A stretch of DNA of 64,000 bases, from NCBI RefSeq assembly GCF_026788005.1, contig NZ_JABEPE010000001.1:186001-250000 (forward strand), written 5' to 3'. Shown in pieces: positions 53,447 to 63,350 of the stretch. The DNA is from Alteromonas sp. a30 (GTDB lineage Bacteria > Pseudomonadota > Gammaproteobacteria > Enterobacterales > Alteromonadaceae). The notes beneath the pieces were generated by a model. The model saw only the letters and a list, made by a program, of their open reading frames with translations, was not told the origin of the DNA and made no database searches. A program made the translations under genes and the position numbers. The first letter of the stretch is position 1. The number at the start of each line of letters is the position of its first letter.

Positions 53447-53535
53447 TTCGGTTCCTCTTACTTTTAACGAGTTACAAATGGCGCTTACTCATAAGCAACT
53501 AAGTGAGCCACATGATTAAATACCTGTTCCAAACT

Positions 53536-53668
53536 ATCAGTCACCTGTAGAGAATTAGGAGCAAACCCTCAGCCGCAGGGAAGCGGCTGTGGAGCCTACA
53601 TGGAAGTATCCACGGCGAGTTTGCGATAAATCTCTATGGGTGACTGACAATTAAACACAGCTATTTAG
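53536..53668 (-). repeat. MITE-like repeat, copy C (inverted relative to B)
   Basis: The best-preserved copy. TIR-like ends CAGTCACCTGTAGAGAAT (from 53538) and its inverted counterpart ATCTCTATGGGTGACTG (to 53646) bound about 109 bp; a further CAATTAAACACAGCTATTTAG flank (53648-53668) is shared with B and D. The centre holds a GC-rich palindrome AGCCGC/GCGGCT. No coding capacity. Confidence 0.87.
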
Positions 53669-53703
53669 AAGCTTAGTTTACCTTTAAAAAATCGCGCCGC
53701 CGT

Positions 53704-54168
53704 TTAAGTCGGTTCCTTTAACAGGTTTAAACTTGTGTCATAAAAAGAGGTTGGGACGCTATGAAGAAGTTCAAGGGCCAACTCGCTAGCCTCAAACAGA
53801 GGCGAAGGTAATGCCTGTAAAGCATACCATCCGAGCAAATCGTGTTTTTCTGGCTCTTTTAGCGCTAAAGTGCCCGTGAATACAGAGCTGTAAAAGATAA
53901 TTGACGCAACATGACGCCCTTCTTTTTTGAAAGTTTTCAGATTGTTGGTTACGCCAAGGAACACAAGGTTTGCCGCTTGTAAGCCCGTTTCTTCCTCAAG
54001 CTCCCGTAGTGCGGCACTTTGAATGCCTTCTCCGGCATCAACCGAACCACCGGGAATGGAATAACTGCCCTGCCCGTGCGCTGACTTTCGGCGCATCATT
54101 AAGATTTCACCTTGTGAGTTTTGCAAAATGATGCCAACGCCAAGTTCGACTTTTTCTGATCCCGCCAT
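53704..54168 (-). CDS. NUDIX hydrolase
   Basis: A 154-residue NUDIX protein with a complete box GX5EX7REUXEEXGU: GSVDAGE, seven residues, then RELEEETGL (about residues 41-64). The motif SAHGQGSYSIPGGS and later KHDLLGWYALQALP resemble ADP-ribose/8-oxo-dGTP type members, but the substrate is not determined. No neighbouring gene explains it; adenosine kinase lies upstream on the same strand after about 125 bp. Confidence 0.88.
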   Translation of the reverse strand: MAGSEKVELGVGIILQNSQGEILMMRRKSAHGQGSYSIPGGSVDAGEGIQSAALRELEEETGLQAANLVFLGVTNNLKTFKKEGRHVASIIFYSSVFTGTLALKEPEKHDLLGWYALQALPSPLFEASELALELLHSVPTSFYDTSLNLLKEPT

Positions 54169-54292
54169 ATTCTTCCAAGCCTAAAGTAAAGTTGATTATG
54201 TTTACGCTTCGCCATTGAGTTGAGTCGTTAGTCATCAGAAACAAAAACGACCCAACGAAGGGCCGCTTATTCTTTTCACTAACGCTTATAAT

Positions 54293-55291
54293 TTAGGCTA
54301 GCTGTTTTTTCACTTCGCTCACTTGCTCCGATTCTAAACGTGGGCCATATTGAGAAACGACTTTTGCACTTGCCAAGCTCGCTAAATTACCCGCTTCCTC
54401 GTAACTTAAACCATTGTTGATACCGTATAAGAAAGCACCTGCGAACATGTCGCCCGCACCGTTGGTATCCAACGTTTCCACTTTGTGAGAGGCGATATTG
54501 ATGTATTGCTCGCCATCCCAAATCACCGCGCCTTTATCGCCCAATGTGATCACGAAGTGCTTGGCAAACTTCTTCAATTCTTCTCGCGCTTCATTAATTT
54601 CAAACTTACCTGTGAAATCGAGGGCTTCTTGTTCGTTACAGAACAGCAAGTCTAAGTCGAAGCTAATAAGTTGCTTCATGTTGTCTTTAAAGAAGTTAAC
54701 CATGTTTGGGTCGCTCATGGTAACCGAACGTTTTACGCCGTGTTTTTTCGCCAGCGCTAAGGTTTTGACAGCCGCAGCTTGCGCTGTTGGACTTGCAACT
54801 AAGTAGCCTTCTACATAAACCCATGCCGAATTTTGTAGTGCTTCTTCGTCGATTTGGTCTTCATCCAGTGCAGCAGTAATGCCGAGGTAGGTATTCATTG
54901 TGCGCTCTGCATCTTCCGTCACCATTACGATGCATTTCCCTGTAACACCATCCGCTAATTGACCCGTTTTATTTTTGGTGCCAATGCCATTTTCTTTAAT
55001 GTCATCTAGATAAAAATGCCCCATGTCATCATCGGCAATTTTAAAAGAATAGAAAGATTTACCACCGAATTGAGAAATGGCAATCATGGTGTTTGCCGCT
55101 GAACCGCCGCATTGACGTTTAACTTCGTGCTGATCTTGGTCAGACAATGCTTTGACTATTTGAAATTGACGCTCTTCTTCTACTAAGGTCATCAAGCCTT
55201 TTTCAATTTTGTGTTCATCTAAGAACGCTTCGTTCACTTTAAATTCCATGTCAACTAACGCGTTGCCAATTCCAAAAACATCGTATTTCAT
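54293..55291 (-). CDS. Adenosine kinase (PfkB/ribokinase family)
   Basis: A 332-residue PfkB-family sugar/nucleoside kinase. FGIGNALVDMEFKV at the N-terminus, the substrate motif CGGSAANTMIAISQFGGK, and the C-terminal ATP/anion-hole signature ETLDTNGAGDMFAGAFLYG with catalytic aspartate are visible. It most resembles bacterial adenosine kinases, though PfkB substrates cannot be fixed by eye. Start ATG 55291. Confidence 0.85.
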   Translation of the reverse strand: MKYDVFGIGNALVDMEFKVNEAFLDEHKIEKGLMTLVEEERQFQIVKALSDQDQHEVKRQCGGSAANTMIAISQFGGKSFYSFKIADDDMGHFYLDDIKENGIGTKNKTGQLADGVTGKCIVMVTEDAERTMNTYLGITAALDEDQIDEEALQNSAWVYVEGYLVASPTAQAAAVKTLALAKKHGVKRSVTMSDPNMVNFFKDNMKQLISFDLDLLFCNEQEALDFTGKFEINEAREELKKFAKHFVITLGDKGAVIWDGEQYINIASHKVETLDTNGAGDMFAGAFLYGINNGLSYEEAGNLASLASAKVVSQYGPRLESEQVSEVKKQLA

Positions 55292-55655
55292 TTCATTAAA
55301 CCTTTAATAGCGGTGAATACCTAAGGTATACAGCATTCTAGTTACAATGCCCCTTGCACAGCGCCCGATAGTTTCGCACAAGTTGGACTCACACTTGATA
55401 AACTTGGGCTTGAATGGCTCAACAAGGCTCATTTTTCAAAAAGGGGAAATTTTAACACTCATTCGGGTTGAGATTAAATGTGTTTTTGCCTTCCCCTGTA
55501 AAATAAACATTACTGGTTTACAAACAGGCGACTAACGTTTTATTGAAACAGAATCGTGGCAACCTTTGCACTTCAACTAGACTTACTTCACACATTGCTA
55601 TACCTTCGCGCCTTCTTGTACAGCACCCCACTTTTTAACATTGAGTCGTTTTAAT
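55292..55655. other. Intergenic region, adenosine kinase to MarC-family gene
   Basis: About 360 bp between divergent genes. I see no credible gene, repeat or RNA in it. Confidence 0.5.
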
Positions 55656-56291
55656 ATGTTAGAGCAAATATTGTTTCTGGTTACGTCGTTTTACACCATG
55701 ATCAACCCCCTTGGTAGCGTACCGTTGTATATTTCTATGACGGAATCATTTTCTCCTCAACTATCAAAGAAAGTGGCCATTAAAGCCTCACTTACAGCAT
55801 TTATTGCATTGGTGTTATTTGGTTGTTTAGGTGAATGGATTTTCGAGTTTTTTGGTATTTCGGTCAGTGGCTTAAAAGTAGTTGGCGGCATTTTATTTTT
55901 TATTATGGGATATGAAATGCTGCGCGGAAAAACGGTGCCCAAAAAACAAGAAAGCGAAACCGAAACCGAATACGGATCTGATATTGCTATTGCTCCTTTA
56001 GGTATTCCTCTTATTGCCGGCCCCGGCGGGATTACAATGGCTATTCTGTTTTATAAGGAAGCAGCAGATTGGGTCAATAAAGGCGAAGTGATTTTAAGTA
56101 TTTTCATTGTGTCTGTACTCACAGCACTCACCTTTATTTATGGTCGTCAACTCATGTCATTGCTGGGCAACAGTGGCAGTAAAGTGATGATGCGGGTAAT
56201 GGGACTCATTGTGATGCTGATTGCAGTGGAATTCTTTTTTGCAGGGATTACTCCGTATATTCACAACATTATGGCGCCTTATCAGCATTAA
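55656..56291 (+). CDS. MarC family integral membrane protein
   Basis: A 211-residue protein with six predicted helices. FYTMINPLGSVPLYI, VVGGILFFIMGYEMLRG and IAPLGIPLIAGPGGITMAI are MarC/UPF0056 signatures. The role of MarC is unresolved; it is not clearly an antibiotic transporter in spite of its name. The frame opens with TTG five codons earlier; ATG 55656 (MLEQILFLVTSFY) fits the family start. Confidence 0.92.
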   Translation: MLEQILFLVTSFYTMINPLGSVPLYISMTESFSPQLSKKVAIKASLTAFIALVLFGCLGEWIFEFFGISVSGLKVVGGILFFIMGYEMLRGKTVPKKQESETETEYGSDIAIAPLGIPLIAGPGGITMAILFYKEAADWVNKGEVILSIFIVSVLTALTFIYGRQLMSLLGNSGSKVMMRVMGLIVMLIAVEFFFAGITPYIHNIMAPYQH

Positions 56292-56493
56292 GGTACTCAG
56301 TTGCCACTCACCTTGAAGGAGGTCGTAAACCCTAATCGTTGTGTATTTTTAGGATATATTTAGTCCAATTAGTGCCTTTTTAGTAATAACTTACCTTATT
56401 TGGTTGAATTTTTATTCGCTTTTTTAATAAATATGTAAAACACTCATGGTAGATACAGGTTTGAATTTTTTTAACCAACAATAGGTATTTACC

Positions 56494-57285
56494 ATGAAAA
56501 ACTCGATAATCTCGATACTATTCGCAACAACAAGCCTCTTGAGCGCTGCACCGGCTGCCGCAAACACAAACAATTGCGGCACTTATGGCTGCCCGACTGG
56601 CGCGTCTTCAAGTAATACAGTTGTAAACCGCGCGATTTACACGTTAAGTAACGATCGCTCCACTAAGTTCGCTGATTGGACTGCATATCAAGTTAAACCA
56701 AGCACTATTGACGGGCCAAGTCGTTCTCGTACATGGAAAGCCGATCCTGCGATTTCTAGCAGTTACACGTTAGAGCCAAGCGATTATACTGATGCCCATG
56801 CAGTTATCGGTACAGACAGAGGCCATCAAGTACCTCTTGCTAGCTTCAGTAACACTAGCTACTGGGCAGATACCAATTACTTATCTAACATTACGCCTCA
56901 ACGTTCAGAATTAAACCAAGGCCCTTGGGTTAAATTAGAAAATGCGGTAAGAAGCTACGTAAGAACAGGTCAAAATGTTTATGTCATTACCGGCCCTTTA
57001 TACGAATACTATTTCGCCACTTTGCCTCGTGCGAACGAAGGTCATACCGTGCCTTCCGGCTACTTCAAAGTAGTAGCTACTATTTCTTCTGGAGGCTATG
57101 TAAACGCATCAGCTTTCATCATGCAGCAAACTAGCGGACGCTCGGACAACTACTGTTACAAGGAAGTAACGATTGATGAAGTCGAGCAACGCGCAGGGCT
57201 CAACATTATGCCTTCCATGCCATCGTTCAGAGAAAGTGCAGTTGAAACACGCACAGGAGGGTTGTCTAGTCAGCTTGGCTGCTAA
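56494..57285 (+). CDS. Secreted DNA/RNA non-specific endonuclease (DRGH family)
   Basis: A 263-residue protein. An N-terminal signal peptide (MKNSIISILFATTSLLSAAPAAA) likely ends near residue 23. The DRGH motif (108-111, TDRGHQVPLASF) supplies the catalytic histidine, and N141 with E149 in LNQGPWVKLEN supply the Mg site, as in Serratia-type nucleases. Several cysteines (28, 33 and later) may form disulfides. Exported and likely used for extracellular nucleic-acid degradation. It is followed by pepE after about 180 bp. Confidence 0.9.
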   Translation: MKNSIISILFATTSLLSAAPAAANTNNCGTYGCPTGASSSNTVVNRAIYTLSNDRSTKFADWTAYQVKPSTIDGPSRSRTWKADPAISSSYTLEPSDYTDAHAVIGTDRGHQVPLASFSNTSYWADTNYLSNITPQRSELNQGPWVKLENAVRSYVRTGQNVYVITGPLYEYYFATLPRANEGHTVPSGYFKVVATISSGGYVNASAFIMQQTSGRSDNYCYKEVTIDEVEQRAGLNIMPSMPSFRESAVETRTGGLSSQLGC

Positions 57286-57467
57286 ACTCACACACCGTAC
57301 ATGGATGTACACTTCCCGCCTCTCCTACTCTTCTTCAATTCAGTTACTTTATTTTGTTTTTCTCTTCAAAGCGTTTGTATTTTCAGGCTTTCTGTGTCGC
57401 TTTTAGCACTGTCTACTTTATAATTGGCATCACTTTACGATTCGCCACAATAAGTAACAGGAAGATC

Positions 57468-58166
57468 ATGGATTTATTATTACTGAGTAGTTCAAGAGCA
57501 GGTAATTCAGATTATTTAGAAACCGCACAAAACGCGATTTACACGCATTTGTCAGACTGCACAAACATTGTATTTGTACCCTATGCCGGTGTGACGATGT
57601 CCTACAATGACTACACTAAAAAAGTGCAAAATGCATTGCCCGAACTGAGCATTAAAGGTTTGCATGAATGGGAACAGCCTTTGGAGGGCATTCAGCAAGC
57701 AGATGCGATATTAGTCGGTGGTGGCAATACGTTTCATTTGTTGCACTGCTTGTATCAGTTTAATTTGGTGAATAGCATTCGTGAAAAAGTGAAACTGAGC
57801 ATGAAATACGTTGGTTGGAGCGCAGGCTCTAACGTCGCAGGCAACAGTATTCGTACCACCAATGACATGCCGATTATTGAGCCTGAATCTTTCACCGCTT
57901 TAGCGTTAGTACCTTTTCAAATTAACCCACATTTTACCGATTATCAGCCGCCGGGACACAATGGCGAAACTCGCGCAGAAAGACTCGCGGAATTTATGGT
58001 GGTGAACCCTGAAATGCCGATATTGGCAATCCCCGAAGGTGTTGGACTAAAAGCATCGCAAGGAAACTACAGCCTTGTTGGTGAAGGCGAGAGTTTTGTG
58101 TTTAAAGCAGGTGAGCAAAAAGTGGTTGCAAACGACGCGATGCTCGCAGAATTGCTAGCCTGTTAG
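57468..58166 (+). CDS. pepE: Dipeptidase E (alpha-aspartyl dipeptidase)
   Basis: A 232-residue S51-family peptidase. Ser118 in VGWSAGSNVAGNSI is the nucleophile, GGGNTFHLLHCL precedes it, and the INPHFTDY region supplies the histidine; E. coli PepE has the same order and length. It cleaves Asp-X dipeptides in the cytoplasm. The frame is open 38 codons upstream, but ATG 57468 has AGGAAG before it and gives MDLLLLSSSR. It converges on bioD with only 8 bp between the stops. Confidence 0.92.
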   Translation: MDLLLLSSSRAGNSDYLETAQNAIYTHLSDCTNIVFVPYAGVTMSYNDYTKKVQNALPELSIKGLHEWEQPLEGIQQADAILVGGGNTFHLLHCLYQFNLVNSIREKVKLSMKYVGWSAGSNVAGNSIRTTNDMPIIEPESFTALALVPFQINPHFTDYQPPGHNGETRAERLAEFMVVNPEMPILAIPEGVGLKASQGNYSLVGEGESFVFKAGEQKVVANDAMLAELLAC

Positions 58167-58174
58167 CCCTTGTT

Positions 58175-58870
58175 TTAAATCTTCTGAAACCGAGATAAAG
58201 AATCCAAAGATAGCGTATTGGTTGTTGCCTCAATGCTGTTTTGAACAGAACCATGAGGCACGACACCTAAACAAGGCGCGTCTAAAATGTCATGCAAGGA
58301 TGCAAGATTGTCGGCTTGGTTATGCATCTGGGGATCGATGTGATTGGCAACCCAGCCAGCCAGTTGCAAACCGTCTCGCGTTATGGCCTCTTCTGTTAAC
58401 TTAGCATGGTTTAAACATCCTAATTTCATCCCCACGACTAAAATAACGGGCAACTGTGCATGCTGAACAAATTCGGACAAAAAGTGCCCATCTCCTAGTG
58501 GCAAACGCCAACCGCCAGCGCCTTCAACAATGAGCAAGTCGGCTTGTTTGCTTTTCAGGGTTAAATACGCCTGATAAATCGCTTCGAAAGACAGTGTTAC
58601 TTGCATTTGTTTGGCAGCGATATGCGGAGCAATAGCGGGTTCAAATGAGAACGGATTGACTTCACTGTAGTTCAGCGGAATAGAGCTGGCTTTTTGCAAC
58701 GCCAGCGCATCTTCATTTTCTAAGCCTTTTGCGGTCTGTTGGCAACCGGATGCAATGGGTTTAAAACCAGCGCTACGTAATCCTTGCTCAGATGCCATTT
58801 TTAACAGCAAACTCGATACATAGGTTTTGCCAACTTCGGTGTCGGTTCCGGTAACAAAAAACGCGCTCAT
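58175..58870 (-). CDS. bioD: Dethiobiotin synthetase
   Basis: A 231-residue P-loop enzyme. The start MSAFFVTGTDTEVGKTYVSSLLLK carries the Walker A motif, followed by GFKPIASGCQ and VEGAGGWRLPLG. It closes the ureido ring from DAPA with CO2 and ATP. Last gene of bioB-bioF-bioC-bioD; its ATG overlaps the bioC TGA (ATGA), implying coupling. Confidence 0.96.
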   Translation of the reverse strand: MSAFFVTGTDTEVGKTYVSSLLLKMASEQGLRSAGFKPIASGCQQTAKGLENEDALALQKASSIPLNYSEVNPFSFEPAIAPHIAAKQMQVTLSFEAIYQAYLTLKSKQADLLIVEGAGGWRLPLGDGHFLSEFVQHAQLPVILVVGMKLGCLNHAKLTEEAITRDGLQLAGWVANHIDPQMHNQADNLASLHDILDAPCLGVVPHGSVQNSIEATTNTLSLDSLSRFQKI

Positions 58871-59673
58871 TTATACAACTCCAAAAAACTTAGTTGATAG
58901 GTCAGCGGTAGCCAGCCGTTTTGCGAAAAGTGCTGCTCATAGTAGCCCTGCATCTGTGCAAGACGAGATTTATTCAGGCGCGTTATTTGGCGCTTTTCAC
59001 TAACAATGCCCGCGCCGATGTCTTTAATAGAATGCATAGTGTCCCGAACTGAGTTATGCCAACTTTGATACCGCCGTTCAATAACCTGCCCTCGAAACCC
59101 CGCACTTAGCGCATAATCTAAAAGCGATTGAGAATGTAAAAAACGATTGATATGCGGCGCGCTATCGAGCGCTTGCCAACAGGCTTGCAATTCATGCAAT
59201 GAACCTTGGCTCATGATGCCAAGCAAAACTTTACTGTTCGGGCGACACACGCGATAAATCTCGGCTAAACACTGGCCAATATTAACGCTCCATTGCAATG
59301 CCATTGACGAAAATACCCCATCAACGCTGTTTGATTGCAACGGTAAGTCATCCGCATCGCCGGCAATCCAATTGATTTGGGTCGGCTGATTTGCGCATTG
59401 AACGCCTTTCGTACGAGATTGTGCAAACGTCAGCATCCCCAGCGACAAATCAAGGCCAATGCTCATCTTGCTAAAAGGCTTTAACTGCTGAGTTAAGCTC
59501 CCGGTTCCGCAACCTAAGTCGAGCAAGGTATCGCAATGATGTTTGCCCCAAAGGCCAACCGCATCCGCTCCAATTTCCGCCTGTACTTTGGCTTTAGTAT
59601 CGTACTGCAATGCATTCACACTAAACTGTTTTGCAATTTGTTGCTTTAACGAAACCTGTTGTGAATTCATCAT
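58867..59673 (-). CDS. bioC: Malonyl-ACP O-methyltransferase
   Basis: A 268-residue SAM-dependent methyltransferase. The SAM motif LLDLGCGTGSLTQQL is near residue 50, followed by IGLDLSLGML, DADDLPLQSNSVDGVFSSMALQW. BioC disguises malonyl-ACP for pimelate synthesis. Frame opens at ATG 59688, but ATG 59673 has TAAGG 5 nt upstream and lies just after the bioF stop; the next ATG (59670) is also possible. Confidence 0.92.
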   Translation of the reverse strand: MMNSQQVSLKQQIAKQFSVNALQYDTKAKVQAEIGADAVGLWGKHHCDTLLDLGCGTGSLTQQLKPFSKMSIGLDLSLGMLTFAQSRTKGVQCANQPTQINWIAGDADDLPLQSNSVDGVFSSMALQWSVNIGQCLAEIYRVCRPNSKVLLGIMSQGSLHELQACWQALDSAPHINRFLHSQSLLDYALSAGFRGQVIERRYQSWHNSVRDTMHSIKDIGAGIVSEKRQITRLNKSRLAQMQGYYEQHFSQNGWLPLTYQLSFLELYK

Positions 59674-59680
59674 ATTAGCC

Positions 59681-60874
59681 TTACCCATTTCTAGCGTTAG
59701 CAGCTAACACTTGAGCGAGGGTTTTGCCTAGCGTTTGAATATTGTCAACCGTATGTTGTGAAGTTAACGTAAAGCGAATGCGATCAGTATTACGTGGCAC
59801 CGTTGGATAACGAATTCCCGTCACCCAAAAACCAGCTTGTTTAAGCGCCAACGCAAGCTGCATAGTTTTTTCAGGACAACCAATAATTAAAGGCTGAATG
59901 GCAGTATCCGATGGTAAAATTACCAGTTGATAAGCATCCGCAATGGGCGCAATGACTTCTTGAAAAGTACGGATATTATGATGAAGTTTTTCTCGACGCC
60001 AAGACTGCTGATAGCATTGCTGCAAGTGATGTAAGGTAAGACTGGCATGAAATGGCGAAAATGCGGTGCTATAAATGTATTCTCGGGCAAAGTTTTTTAA
60101 GTAATTAATGAATACATGGCTTCCTGCGACAAACGCACCACCTGTACCGATGGCTTTGCCGAAGGTTCCCATCAACACAGGAATTTCTTGTTGAGAAAAC
60201 CCCTGATCTGTAATCCCCAGCCCATTTTCACCCAGCACACCAAAACCGTGGGCATCATCCACGCTTAGCCATGCATGATTGTTTAAGCTCAGTTGAGCCA
60301 ACTCAGCAATCGGTGCTTTGTCGCCATCCATACTAAACACGCTTTCTGTCATGACTAAAACATCGGTATTTGGCTGCAATTGTTGCTGACGTGTAAGCAA
60401 TTGCTGGCAATGTTCCACGCTATTATGGCGAAAGCGCTTAAATTGCGCGCCACTGGCTAACGCGCCGTCAATAATGGAGGCATGAACCAGCTTGTCTGCC
60501 AAAATGCACATTTGAGGACTTTGGTTAGGGGAGCTAAGCGCACTGGCAATGGCGTTATTCGCACTAAAGCCAGAGTTAAAAAGTAACACCGCTTCACGCT
60601 TTAGGTGGTGCGCTAGGTAGTCGACAAGCGCTTGATGCTGTTCGGAATATCCCGTCACTAATGGGGAGCTCGCGCTGCCTTTTGTGTGGTTGAGCAAGCT
60701 CGCTGGCGTTTCTAGCTGCGCTAAGCCTAAGTAATCGTTGCTTGAAAAATTACAGTATTGCTTTTCCTTCACACGAATAAACTGCTGCTCATAGGAAGCA
60801 ACTAGGTGTTCTTGACGCAATAAAGCTTGCGCTTCACGCTCCTGCAAAGCACGTTGTAAATGAGAAAACGCCAT
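59681..60874 (-). CDS. bioF: 8-amino-7-oxononanoate synthase
   Basis: A 397-residue PLP enzyme of the alpha-oxoamine synthase family. The sequence FSSNDYLGLAQL near the N-terminus, VDDAHGFGVLGENGLG, and the PLP-lysine in LMGTFGKAIGTGGAFVAG are diagnostic. It condenses pimeloyl-ACP and alanine. 35 bp after bioB in the same operon. Confidence 0.96.
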   Translation of the reverse strand: MAFSHLQRALQEREAQALLRQEHLVASYEQQFIRVKEKQYCNFSSNDYLGLAQLETPASLLNHTKGSASSPLVTGYSEQHQALVDYLAHHLKREAVLLFNSGFSANNAIASALSSPNQSPQMCILADKLVHASIIDGALASGAQFKRFRHNSVEHCQQLLTRQQQLQPNTDVLVMTESVFSMDGDKAPIAELAQLSLNNHAWLSVDDAHGFGVLGENGLGITDQGFSQQEIPVLMGTFGKAIGTGGAFVAGSHVFINYLKNFAREYIYSTAFSPFHASLTLHHLQQCYQQSWRREKLHHNIRTFQEVIAPIADAYQLVILPSDTAIQPLIIGCPEKTMQLALALKQAGFWVTGIRYPTVPRNTDRIRFTLTSQHTVDNIQTLGKTLAQVLAANARNG

Positions 60875-60909
60875 GATATTCGCTCGCGCTACTTAACCCG
60901 TTATCGCGA

Positions 60910-61968
60910 TTAAACCGCTGCGTTGTAGAAAAGTGCGTCTTCGTTGGCTTTTTCTTGTTCTTTATCTTGCAGCGCGTCCATCAGCAAGGACTCATGCGCT
61001 TCATCGGAATAGTCACGGGTTCTCTCTGGGTTGATGCCGAGTTTTCTGAAAAGTTGTACATCTTCGTCGGTATCTGGATTCGAAGTGGTCAACAGCTTGC
61101 AACCATAGAAAATGGAATTCGCACCTGCCATAAAACATAACGCTTGGGTTTGTTCGTTCATTTCTTCACGACCAGCAGACAAACGTACATAAGATTTTGG
61201 CATGAGAATACGCGCCACAGCGATAGTACGAATAAACTCAAACTCGTCTAAGTCCTCTAAGGAGTCCATGGGTGTGCCTTCGACTTTTACTAACATATTG
61301 ATAGGCACACTTTCCGGCTGAGGATCTAAATTAGCCAATTGCACTAATAAACCAGAACGGTCCGACACGCCCTCACCCATGCCAACAATGCCGCCAGAGC
61401 AAATATTCATGCCCGCTTCACGCACATTCTGCAATGTATTCAAGCGATCCTGATAAGTGCGTGTGGTAATAATGTCGCCGTAAAACTCTGGGGACGTATC
61501 AAGGTTATGATTGTAATAATCCAACCCCGCTTGTTTTAGTTGTAGTGCTTGTTCGCGGGTTAACATACCAAGGGTCATACAAGTTTCTAACCCCATTTTT
61601 TTCACGCCTTCAATCATTTGCACGAGGTATGGCATGTCTCTTTCTTTAGGGTTACGCCAAGCGGCCCCCATGCAAAAACGCGTAGAGCCGACTTTTTTGG
61701 CATCGGCAGCACGTTCCAACACTTGCTCGACTTGCATTAAACGCTCGCGCTCTAAGCCGGTATCATATCGCGCGCTTTGCGGGCAGTATTTACAATCTTC
61801 AGGACAGGCGCCCGTTTTAATCGACAACAAGGTGCTCACTTGCACTTCATTGGGGTTAAAGTGCTCCCGATGAATACTTTGGGCTTTGAACAATAAATCG
61901 TTAAACGGCATGGCAAATAAGGCGTTAACTTCTGCAATATTCCAGTCGTGTCGAATGTTGGCGGACAT
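60910..61968 (-). CDS. bioB: Biotin synthase
   Basis: A 352-residue radical-SAM enzyme. C55, C59 and C62 in the CX3CX2C motif (CPEDCKYC) bind the 4Fe-4S cluster, and the 2Fe-2S site and [19 protein letters not shown] and [10 protein letters not shown] blocks follow. It inserts sulfur into dethiobiotin. First gene of bioBFCD, divergent from bioA with a BirA-like operator between. Confidence 0.97.
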   Translation of the reverse strand: MSANIRHDWNIAEVNALFAMPFNDLLFKAQSIHREHFNPNEVQVSTLLSIKTGACPEDCKYCPQSARYDTGLERERLMQVEQVLERAADAKKVGSTRFCMGAAWRNPKERDMPYLVQMIEGVKKMGLETCMTLGMLTREQALQLKQAGLDYYNHNLDTSPEFYGDIITTRTYQDRLNTLQNVREAGMNICSGGIVGMGEGVSDRSGLLVQLANLDPQPESVPINMLVKVEGTPMDSLEDLDEFEFIRTIAVARILMPKSYVRLSAGREEMNEQTQALCFMAGANSIFYGCKLLTTSNPDTDEDVQLFRKLGINPERTRDYSDEAHESLLMDALQDKEQEKANEDALFYNAAV

Positions 61969-62024
61969 GGCGCTTTATCCTTTACAATTGATTTTTGCTT
62001 GCTAGTCTATTGCGCCACTTTGGC

Positions 62025-62058
62025 TTGTCAACTTAATCAACTTACACAAAGTTTACAT
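62025..62058. promoter_or_regulatory. Putative BirA operator between bioB and bioA
   Basis: TTGTCAAC (62025-62032) and GTTTACAT (62051-62058) are separated by 18 bp. E. coli's bio operator, as I recall it, has TTGTAAAC and GTTTACAA at the same spacing. One mismatch in each half. It lies in the 107-bp region shared by divergent bioB and bioA, so biotinoyl-AMP-bound BirA would repress both. Confidence 0.75.
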
Positions 62059-62075
62059 TTGAGCATTTTTTAACC

Positions 62076-63350
62076 ATGAATATTCACTTCGACCAACAGC
62101 ATATTTGGCACCCTTATACTTCCTCCACGCATCCATTACCGTGTTATCCGGTTGTTGGTGCCAGTGGTGTGCATATTGAATTGGAAGACGGCACTCAATT
62201 GGTAGATGGCATGTCGTCGTGGTGGTCAACTATTCATGGCTATAATCATCCAACCTTAAATGCCGCCGCCAAAAAGCAAATAGACGCTTTCTCTCATGTG
62301 ATGTTTGGTGGGCTGACTCATGAACCCGCTATTTCTTTATGCCAATCGTTAATTAACATCACTCCGCAAGGTTTAGAGCGGGTTTTTCTAGCCGATTCTG
62401 GTTCGGTTGCGGTTGAAGTTGCCATGAAGTTGGCAATTCAATATTGGGCGTGTCAAGGCAGTGAGAACAAATGTAAGTTTATTGCGCCAAGGAACGGTTA
62501 TCACGGCGATACCTTAAACGCGATGTCGGTGTGCGACCCTGTTAATGGCATGCACAGTCTGTTTAAAAACGTGTTGCCCCAGCAAATTTTCGCCCCTTCA
62601 CCACAAACCAAGTTTGGCGCCTTATGGAACGATGATGAAATGCTCGCGTTAGATGAGCTGCTACAACAACATCATCATGAAGTTGCAGCGGTTATTTTAG
62701 AGCCTATCGTGCAAGGTGCTGGCGGTATGCGTTTCTATCACCCCAACTATTTAAAACGCTGTCGCCAATTATGTGACCAATATAATGTGCTGCTGATTAC
62801 CGATGAAATTGCTACAGGTTTAGGGCGCACCGGCAAGCTTTTCGCCTGCGAGCACGCGGATATTTCTCCTGATATTTTATGTTTAGGTAAAGCGTTAACC
62901 GGCGGTTATATGAGCCTTGCAGCAACCTTGTGTACCGAAGATGTAGCAATGGGTGTGTGCCAAGGTGAGCCTGGCGTGTTTATGCATGGCCCAACGTTTA
63001 TGGGTAATCCGCTTGCTTGTGCGGTTGCCAACGCCAGTTTGTCTTTATTGGAAAGCGGCGAATGGCAGCATCAGGTTTTACGTATTGAATCTGAATTAAA
63101 GCAGGGTTTACAAGCTTGCGCTGAGCTGAGCTGCGTGGATGATGTGCGGGTATTGGGCGCGATTGGCGTAGTACAAACCAAAACCGCATTTGATGTAGCC
63201 ACATTGCAAAAACAGTTTGTGTCAAAAGGCGTTTGGGTTCGTCCATTCGGAAAACTGGTGTACGTGATGCCGCCTTTTATTGCGCAAACCGAGCAAATCA
63301 ATCAACTAACTACTGCGATTTTTGAAACCTTGCAACGATTTTCAAACTAA
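62076..63350 (+). CDS. bioA: Adenosylmethionine-8-amino-7-oxononanoate aminotransferase
   Basis: A 424-residue class III aminotransferase. IWHPYTSSTHPLPCYPV at the N-terminus, GMSSWWSTIHGYNHP, LITDEIATGLGRTGKLFACEHA and the PLP lysine in LGKALTGGYMSLA mark it as BioA. It converts KAPA to DAPA, using SAM as amino donor. Divergent from bioBFCD. Confidence 0.96.
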   Translation: MNIHFDQQHIWHPYTSSTHPLPCYPVVGASGVHIELEDGTQLVDGMSSWWSTIHGYNHPTLNAAAKKQIDAFSHVMFGGLTHEPAISLCQSLINITPQGLERVFLADSGSVAVEVAMKLAIQYWACQGSENKCKFIAPRNGYHGDTLNAMSVCDPVNGMHSLFKNVLPQQIFAPSPQTKFGALWNDDEMLALDELLQQHHHEVAAVILEPIVQGAGGMRFYHPNYLKRCRQLCDQYNVLLITDEIATGLGRTGKLFACEHADISPDILCLGKALTGGYMSLAATLCTEDVAMGVCQGEPGVFMHGPTFMGNPLACAVANASLSLLESGEWQHQVLRIESELKQGLQACAELSCVDDVRVLGAIGVVQTKTAFDVATLQKQFVSKGVWVRPFGKLVYVMPPFIAQTEQINQLTTAIFETLQRFSN

